A stretch of DNA of 64,000 bases, from the NCBI GenBank assembly GCA_002007465.1, contig LNAC01000374.1, positions 200,304-264,303 on the forward strand. Direction: 5' to 3'. Shown here piece after piece: positions 56,760 to 64,000 of this stretch. How positions within the stretch are numbered: the first letter of the stretch is position 1; each line of letters opens with the position of its first letter. The notes beneath the pieces were generated by a model. It was not told the origin of the DNA. It saw nothing but the letters and a program-made list of their open reading frames with translations, and did not search any database. A program made the translations under genes and the position numbers. The stretch is from Ailurus styani. Taxonomy: Eukaryota > Chordata > Mammalia > Carnivora > Ailuridae.

Positions 56760-58740
56760 TTTGTGGAACTGAACTGATATAAACCTATAATGAGAGAAAT
56801 TAAGAATTATCTTTAACTTTTAACAAAAGCATACAGTATACAATAATAATCTGCTAAAGGTGCTATAGTCATTCCAACTATCAATACATGTTAACAAGAA
56901 TTTTATACAATTTCATACTGGTTAAATATCATCTGCTTAGACAATTTTGGCAAATTTCTGAATCAATATTCCTTTGATCTTTCATATACTTGTTAAATAG
57001 GCTTATTTTTAAATTCCCTTTTGATCTTGTTCCATTTCTCATCTTGATTTCTCTTTCCCTGAAGGGGCTGATGTAGAATTAGACTTTCTTTATACAAATT
57101 TTATTATTATTTTTCCTTTTGTGTATTCTGATACGAAGAATTACATTCTTGCCCATTCCTTTTCTTCTACCCCACATTGTTCCTATGATATGAATAAATG
57201 ACTCAATTACTATTTATTATCAGACTGTCCTATTCAGCATACCCCACTATTCATGAATCTTAGAACTGAACCTATTTATCCCACATATGCATTCAATATC
57301 TAAAACAAATATCCTAAATTTTTATTTCCCTTTCCTCGCTCCAAAATTGGATGTGTAGCAGGTTTACTCATATTTTAAATGATTCTAACTGTAACGTTTG
57401 GTTTTCCTTAAATAAATTCCATTTTGAAGCAAGATTGCTGATTCATTTCTCTCATTTGGATAGAAATGATATATCTTTAGAAGTTAAATTTTAAATGCCT
57501 TAGTTAGGAATGACAATGTAATCTGTAGCACGTATAACATTAGAAAAAAATGGAAAAAAGTAAATGAGTCGTTAAGCAATGAGACTTTTTACTAGCAAAG
57601 AACAGAGGAAATTGGAAAATCTTATTTTTTTTTAAATTTCAGCATGAAAACATTAAGCTATGAATTCTGAATTGAGAATCAGATGGAAGAAAAAAGACTA
57701 TGAGATAGTTGTATGCCTCTCATGACTTGCTGACATGAAGTTTATAGATAAACCTGAAGAACAGATCATCTGACATAGCTATTTTAAAGAAATGTACTGT
57801 AGTATATTTTAAGCAAGTTTTTGTAATAGAGATCAGAAACAAAAAAGAGGAAGCTAGTAGGCTTACTTGCTTATTGAAGATTTACTTGGACTCTATTAAG
57901 TAGAAAATAAGCCTAGTTTTATAAAAAGGTGTTATTCTTTCTTTCTGCTTTTTGAATTTTAAAGCTTCACTTTTAAATTTTATTGTTTTCCTTCAAAAAT
58001 ACTTATTGCTATCTCACTGGAGGACTCTTTTATGAAATAGAATCATGGGCCAACAAGATGGGTACCGTCTTGCCTCAGAAGCATTTACTCTCATCTAGGA
58101 CTGGAAAAATTGCTGTCATCCAGAGATGGTGATAACATGTTACAGGAAAATATGAAACATTTCAACAAATCTGTTGAAAGCTATTTGGCAGTGGATACAG
58201 TTAATTCTAAAATAGCATCGCTCCCTATAATCCAAAGTGACATCTAATTTAACTGGCAACTGACAGTTTTCACTCCTTATCAATGTCTGACATTCTAAAA
58301 CCACCTCAGTGTCAAGGCTTAACTATTGGCTCAGCTGTGGTCAAGATAGGACTTTATCAACTAATCAATTCAAGGAGAATAGAAAGATAATGTATTATTT
58401 TATGTAGTCTGTAAAGAATGAGTAAATTAAGTTTTACATGTAGAAGAAACTAAAACAATATTTCTCAGGGAGTGGTCCATGACTTGCCTTCATCGGAATT
58501 ATCTGAAGGGATGCTAGAATCTTCATTTTCAACAAGTTTCTCAAGGAATTGTCATTCACGTTATAATTCGAGATAATTCTGATTTTTTAATTTGAACTGT
58601 TAGCAAATAAGAAAAGTACAATATACTTCTGGTAGTATATACATAGTTCACAACAAACAAAAAGGGAGATAAAGGAGGAAAAATCTGCATGGCCTGCTAT
58701 CAGACGTTGTCAAAGAAAAGTTGAAATTTAAGGGAAAAGA
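56760..58740. other. No gene; AT-rich, a possible MITE remnant
   Basis: No repeat is named with confidence. The piece at 58455-58560 (GGGAGTGGTCCATGACTTGC, CATCGGAATTATCTGAAGGG, TTCAACAAGTTTCTCAAGG) lies in the right order for an old hAT-type MITE, at low certainty. Confidence 0.4.
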
Positions 58741-58766
58741 ATAAAATTCTCCCTTTAGATTTTATT

Positions 58767-58865
58767 TTTTATTATTATATTCAATTAGCCAGTATATAGT
58801 ACATCATTAGTGTTTGATGTAGTGTTCAATGATTTATTGGTTGCATATAATACCCAGTGCCTCTT
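58767..58865 (-). repeat. Very short L1 3' end
   Basis: About 100 bases of reversed carnivore L1 3' end: GTACATCATTAGTGTTTGAT, GTAGTGTTCAATGATTTATT, TAATACCCAGTGCC. The flanks TTTAGATTTTA (58756-58766 and 58866-58876) look like its target duplication. Confidence 0.82.
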
Positions 58866-58869
58866 TTTA

Positions 58870-61800
58870 GATTTTAGAAGCACAGTGACAGAAAGCAAAA
58901 GGCAGGGGTAAGCCTTTTATATGAAAAGTCTGAAAAGACAATGGCCAGAATTTTATATAGGACATAGATTCAGTGACAGTGGTGGTTAATATTGGATGGG
59001 CAAGATAAAATCATATAGATCATGTAGGGCTTGGTGAAATTTAGTGTTGATGTATTATTCATCTTCTTAAATTTGGTGATAACATGGTATAAACCATTTT
59101 AAGGAATTTAATCTGGAAATTGATACATAATTATATACATCATATATTATTTTCACATACATATTACTGTTTATATAATATATGTGAATAGTAGTAGAAA
59201 AAACAGTTTGGTCTAGTAACAGCTTCAGCAATAGTGCACTGTGGGAAGAAAAAGTTCTAGGCTCTGTGTTTTACAAGTACTTCTAGCATCCTACTTTAGA
59301 GACGTAACAAATGTGAGAGGAAATCTTTTGACTCTCTCCACTAATTATTCCTTATACCAGAGAAGATAACCAAGAGTGCACTTTTTTCCATTTCAATGGA
59401 AAGGAACATAAAAACAAAACAAAAATGTAAAAGTTTGATTTGTGTTATCCCTAATAAATAATTCCAAATATTTAGTAGCCAAGCCATTCCCACAAAGGTT
59501 ACCTTCCTTTCTATTAAACAAGTCAAACTCCAGAAGAGTCTTTACTGTATCAAGATAGTATTGCATTAAGATAATAAAGATACCAGTTTTCCATTCACTT
59601 CCATATTCTGCTCCTTCCTTAACAATGCACATTTTGATTCATCAAATTGGTACATCATACATTAAATAAAGATTAAGTCAAACTTTATTAATGCAAAAGT
59701 TAAAAATAAATACATACTAAAATATTTCATTTTGTATATTACATGCATGTCTAAAGGAATTGTTGGCTTCATAAAATTGACTCTGTCACCTATCTTTTCA
59801 AGATTCTTTACAAATTCACTCTATTGTCATTGTAGTAATAACTCTTGCTTTCTTATATTTTTAGGACCTGATGCTGCATGTATTTTGGAAACTCCCTAAA
59901 GAGAAATTCTAAGTCTAAAGCACTTTAAAAATATTGAGAAATGCCTTGGGAAATCATACACACTTGAAGCAACACTGGCACAGTAAACAATCAAGTCTAA
60001 AAGAAAATCTAGGAAGCAGAATGGATGAGACTACTTCTAGCGATATGTATGTGAACAAATTCCACTTATCATATCCGTTCCACTTATCCATTTAATATTT
60101 TTTATCCACTCAACATTGGCATATGTCATAATAAGCGATGTTGATGCTTCTCCCCTTTCCCTCTGTCCACCTGAGTCCACCTGAAACTGAGATAGGAAGC
60201 ACCTGGCAAGCTAACTTCCCATGTCAAGGGTCTGTTTCTCTTCTATGCTTAAGGTTGTTTTCAACCCTATAGGACCAGGAGGTACTGGAAGGCTGAAGAA
60301 TTAAGACCGTGGGACCATCTTGAAACAACAGAGAATGAGAGCTGGTGAATAAATGCCCCAAACTTCCTGCCCTCCAGAGGGACAGGAGGGTTCCATACAG
60401 TTTCTCAAAGTGCTCCCCCACACAATTGTGCAACCTTAGTTGCACACAGCAATAGCCTGCTCACTAATACATGCCCTTTTTTTTATCTTTCTTCCTTCCT
60501 TTTCCTCTTTCCCACTTCATTAGTTTGAATTCTCCCAAAGGTTTGTCTCTTGGGGGAAATCCAAACTAAGCAATGTACTAATACATAATAAGAGATGTTT
60601 ATAGGAAATGTTTCAAAGAAACCTTGGTGCTATACACAATCCAATTAAATCAGCTCTCCAAGAGTATCCAACATGTAAGGCCTAATTTACTTCAATAATT
60701 CTTCATCATTCATAGGGTATATTATTAATCCAGGACATAATATTGTCATATTTATTACTCATCTCTAGAAATTTATGAATAGCCCTTATACATATATTTT
60801 GCAAGTGCTATAGTAGTCAGACAGGAACTGGGTGTCATCCCTATTCAATATGATCTAAAATATATTATGGGGAGAAAAGACTTACCATCTTTGATAGCCA
60901 AAATATCCATGAAGAAATATGGCAATAGTAACATATTTAGGGGAGTTGATATTTAAAATCTTGTTGTATGGAAACCCAGCTGGTAGAAGAGGTGTGTTAG
61001 GTGGAATAGGTAGGACTTAGAATGAAAAGTTAAAAAGATAACAGAGAATGCAGAGAAATCTATCATATTAGTTTCTTTTTGGTTCTGTATTTATTTCTTC
61101 ATTGCAACAGCACTCAGGATTGGTAGATTTCTTATTTGCTGTCTTCAGTTTCTCTCTCTTCTTCTTGTCCATGGACCTATTTCCTGAGTCATTTTTTTAA
61201 GTCAGAGCAAATATTACAAATGGAAAAATAAATAGAACATTTATGAAGGCAGGAGGATATATCAGAATGGGTTTGCTCAAACCATTGTCTTTCCCTCCTC
61301 ATTCCTATCTTCCAATCTCCACCTTTAAGGCAACTTCCTTACTCTTAAGTAAAAATAGGAAGCTCTTCTGGTATTGGAGAAGTAGCGTTTTGCACAAGCA
61401 CTGAGCTGCTGAACACAGCATATTTCAAAACCTTTATCATTCCAGCCTCATTTTCCCAAGTTGAGTATGTGATGGGAAATTCCTGCCTAGAATGAATAAT
61501 TCAGCACAAGTATGCATTTTTTGCTTTAATGTCTCATTTTAATTTTTGCAATACTATCTCTGATGTTTGCAGAGTTCTCCAAAAATATGTATGACCCATA
61601 ATAACAGTGATGAGAAATTCTTCATCACATTTCATCACCTCTAACTTCCATTCCAAAATTACTGATTTTAGAGCTTGTTTTTCACACTAAAAGATGTACT
61701 ATCCCTTAAATAACATTTGGATGCCTTTTTATGTGATCCAAAAATATTTTAAATCACAATAATAGCGAATGGTAAAATAACAGTGTAGCAGTCACCACAT

Positions 61801-61960
61801 TTCCCCAGAAAAAGTTCCAATTTCCATAAGCAATAATAGCTGTGTTCCCAGGATGCTGCAGGAGTAACGGACATTTCTATCAGCTGAAGTGGCGCCACCA
61901 TGTGGCAGTAGTGTGAACACAGTTTGCCACAGCAACCTTGGGATTGCATTGAGTGTGTAG
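58870..61960. other. No gene or clear repeat seen
   Basis: About 3 kb of AT-rich DNA. The region 60170-60470 is somewhat GC-richer and may contain an old LTR piece (GAATAAATGCCCCAAACTTC), not named. Frames of 61-79 codons lack domains. Confidence 0.4.
61895..61908 (+). promoter_or_regulatory. CTCF-like motif
   Basis: CCACCATGTGGCAG matches the core CTCF pattern CCACNAGRKGGCRS at all but one position (T for G at the seventh). It stands in sequence GGCGCCACCATGTGGCAGTA, beside an L1 fragment. Single-motif matches often are not bound. Confidence 0.3.
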
Positions 61961-62335
61961 ACGGCTTTGGGTAATATAAACGTTTTAACAATAGTTGTTC
62001 TTCCAAACCATGACCATGGAATGTTTTTCCATTTCTTTGTGTCTTCTTCGATTTCTTTCATGAGTGTTCTATAGTTTTCAGCTTACAGATCTTTTACCTC
62101 TTTTAACCAAAGAGGTTTATTCCTAGGTGCCCTATGGTTTTTGGTACAATTTTAAACGGGACCTATTCCTTGAGTTCTCTTTCTGCTGCTTCATTATTGG
62201 TGTATAGAAATGCAACCAATTTCTGTACACTGACTTTATATCCCGTGACTTTGATGAATTCACGTATCAGTTCTAGCTACCTTTTGGTGGAGTCTTTTGG
62301 GTTTTCTACATAGAGTATCATCATTTGCCAGACCA
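61940..62335 (-). repeat. L1 ORF2 fragment, relatively well kept
   Basis: On the minus strand, codons starting at 62061 give [40 protein letters not shown] and P, the familiar C-terminal part of L1 ORF2. After that the frame enters unrelated sequence (61792-61940). The L1 is truncated at both ends, and no tail is visible at its left. Confidence 0.85.
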
Positions 62336-63820
62336 ACCTCGAAATTATTCTTTGTTTTTTATAGACTATGGATAATACACATTGTTTCACATTAAAAAAT
62401 ATTTAATTACTATTTTATGCTATTTGGTTATCAATTTACATGATTCCAATTCCCATAAAATACAACACACATGGTATATTTAGATTAAGTTTTCAGAAAT
62501 TTTCTAAATAACAAAATGTGTCCAAGTTCAACATTGGTGGTAAACAAAATCAAGCTCTCTAATAATAAGGTGATCCAAAATCTTTTATGACTCTTATGAC
62601 AAGTGAGCATGAATTTTGACCTATTACGTTAATAGCTTAACATGTAAGAAACAAAATAAATAAACTTAGAAGAATAAAGACAACTGGATATAAGTGCACA
62701 TAAGTACATTTAGATCTGCACATACGTACGTTTGGAACTCTGTTACTGCTGGCTCTGCCAAGGAAGTCCTTTGTTTGAGATAGTGGTGCTCAGTAAAAAA
62801 GTGAAAAATAAGTAAAAACAATTGTCCAATCTGTTCTGGGAGCCCTGACAATAAGTATGATGAGACATAAAAATATGTGTGTATTCAGCTATAATCGTAG
62901 CTTTAAAAAAACCATATTTTACTTGTACCAATATTTATCCAATTCAATAAATTGTATATGTTTACCTTAGGCATAAGCCAAAATATTTTAACAAGAAATT
63001 AAGTTCATTTTTGCATTTCTTTAAGCCAGCATGGCCTTTGAAATTTAATAAATAATTTGGCAAAGGTAAAAGTAAATGTGGCTTCCTTTGCAGTTGTTAT
63101 CTATTTTCTGAACAAAAAAAAATTATGCAGGGAACGTTTTAACTCTAAAAGATTACATTTCTCTATAATTATAGTCCCCTATCTTGCTTGGTTGAGCAAC
63201 TGTGAAAAAGAAACCACTCTGCATGTATGAAGATAAACTAAGTGCACAGACTAATAGGAAGGTATGGTGGTTATTAATAGAAAAGCTAGATATGGCAAAC
63301 TATTCTCTATTTAGTTAAATATGCTGCAGAATTATAAAATGATTACAAACTAGAAAAATTGACTCCACAGGCATTTATGGCATTGTACGCTCAAAAAGCA
63401 TCACTTACTCTTTTTCCATTTAGTTTTTTAAGTGAAATGAATTATCATTAGAAATCCTCGAACTTCAAAAACCAACCTCTGTTAAGGCACCAAGTTACCT
63501 GAGATGCTCAGCATGAACCAAGTGCTATTTGACCCACCATGGCTATTTGCCATATGACTGGGTGTGCCCCACGGCTGACCATCACCAAGTGGAGACAGCG
63601 TTCGTTAGATGGGACTCAGACTGCTACTGAAGGCACAAGTCACTGGCATGAGCCATGACCCTGATTCCTCCAGCACAACCCCTCTTGCAAAGGCTCTAGG
63701 ATGCTCTTGACATAGACCCAGCTACATAAGAAGGCAGAAGGCAAAAAAGAAAGGAGCAGAAAAATCCATGAATGGAATGATCGGAAATAGAATTGTTAGC
63801 AAGAACAGCAACCAACCATT
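62335..63820. other. No gene or clear repeat seen
   Basis: AT-rich to about 63470, then a GC-richer unique patch to about 63730. No open frame or RNA structure supports a gene. Confidence 0.45.
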
Positions 63821-63821
63821 A

Positions 63822-64000
63822 TTTTTTATTCTTTTTATTTTTTATTTTTTATTCTTTGCCCCAGGGGTACAGGTCTGTGAATCATCAGGCTTACATCTTT
63901 CACAGCACTCACCAAAGCACATACCCTCCCCAATGTCCATAACTCATCCACCTTATCCCTACCCTCCCACCCCCCCAGTAACCCTCAGTTTGCTTTGTGA
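63822..64000 (-). repeat. Carnivore L1 3' end, continues past the window
   Basis: Reversed L1 tail with TTTTTATTTTTTATTTTTTA and CCCCAGGGGTACAGGTCTGT, then GTGAATCATCAGGCTTACAT, CACTCACCAAAGCACATACC and CCTCCCCAATGTCCATAACT. This is a standard young carnivore L1 3' UTR. Body and 5' end lie to the right. Confidence 0.9.

Noticed and set aside
1..64000. CRISPR arrays, operons, phage or plasmid features
   Set aside because: The repeat content is entirely mammalian. No spaced short palindromic repeats or bacterial gene arrangement is present.

Overview
This window is ordinary nuclear DNA of a carnivore, most likely a mustelid (ferret, mink or marten group). The main evidence is at least 19 tRNA-derived SINEC elements. 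Their young members share a head (GGGCGCCTGGGTGGCTCAG), the phrase TGGGTTAAAGCCTCTGCC, a CT-rich 3' part and an AAATAAATAAAATCTT tail. As I remember the families, this wording fits mustelid SINEs better than dog, bear or seal copies. I could not run a database comparison.

No functional protein-coding gene, structural RNA gene, CpG island or CRISPR array is visible. All long open frames lie in AT-rich or repeat DNA and lack recognisable domains, except fragments of LINE-1 ORF2. The only gene-derived sequence is a processed pseudogene of ribosomal protein SA (RPSA) at about 44824-46427. The window therefore looks like intergenic or deep intronic DNA. Base composition is AT-rich throughout, with small GC-richer unique patches near 13.8-14.1, 35.2-35.4, 40.4-40.6 and 63.5-63.7 kb.

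Layout: 0-3 kb is old L1 cut by a SINEC and an MLT1-like LTR end. 5-9 kb holds an old LTR-like unit, an old LINE, a SINEC with an extra 5' tail, a hAT-type MITE, a carnivore L1 3' end and a MIR. 9-13 kb has MIRs, three SINECs and an ERV LTR with a duplicated TATA unit. 15-18 kb has L2, an L1 3' end and a second LTR end. 20.3-21.2 kb is an ERVL-type LTR running into a primer-binding-site-like sequence. 22-25.4 kb is L2 plus three L1 3' ends. 27-31 kb carries three SINECs in unassigned sequence. 32.8-33.2 kb is an L1 tail with clear target-site duplications. 33.9-37.5 kb is L2 with two SINECs and a 112-base assembly gap. 38.5-39.4 kb is an old L1 3' UTR split by another repeat. 42.6-47.1 kb is a nested stack: old L1, two SINECs, the RPSA pseudogene, and a later L1 inside the pseudogene. 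47.6-50.4 kb is two old LINE tails in opposite orientation, each carrying a SINEC. 51-52.2 kb is L2 with a SINEC. 53.2 kb has a very young-looking SINEC. 55-56.8 kb is an old L1 with a perfect 61-bp tandem duplication. 61.8-62.3 kb is an L1 ORF2 fragment next to a CTCF-like motif. The right edge is a carnivore L1 3' end.

I found no new gene system. The points of interest are evolutionary: the nested insertion stack, a SINE with an extra 5' tail, a tiny 43-bp insertion with target-site duplications, template-switch-like repeats, the duplicated TATA unit in an LTR, and several young SINECs that may be polymorphic.
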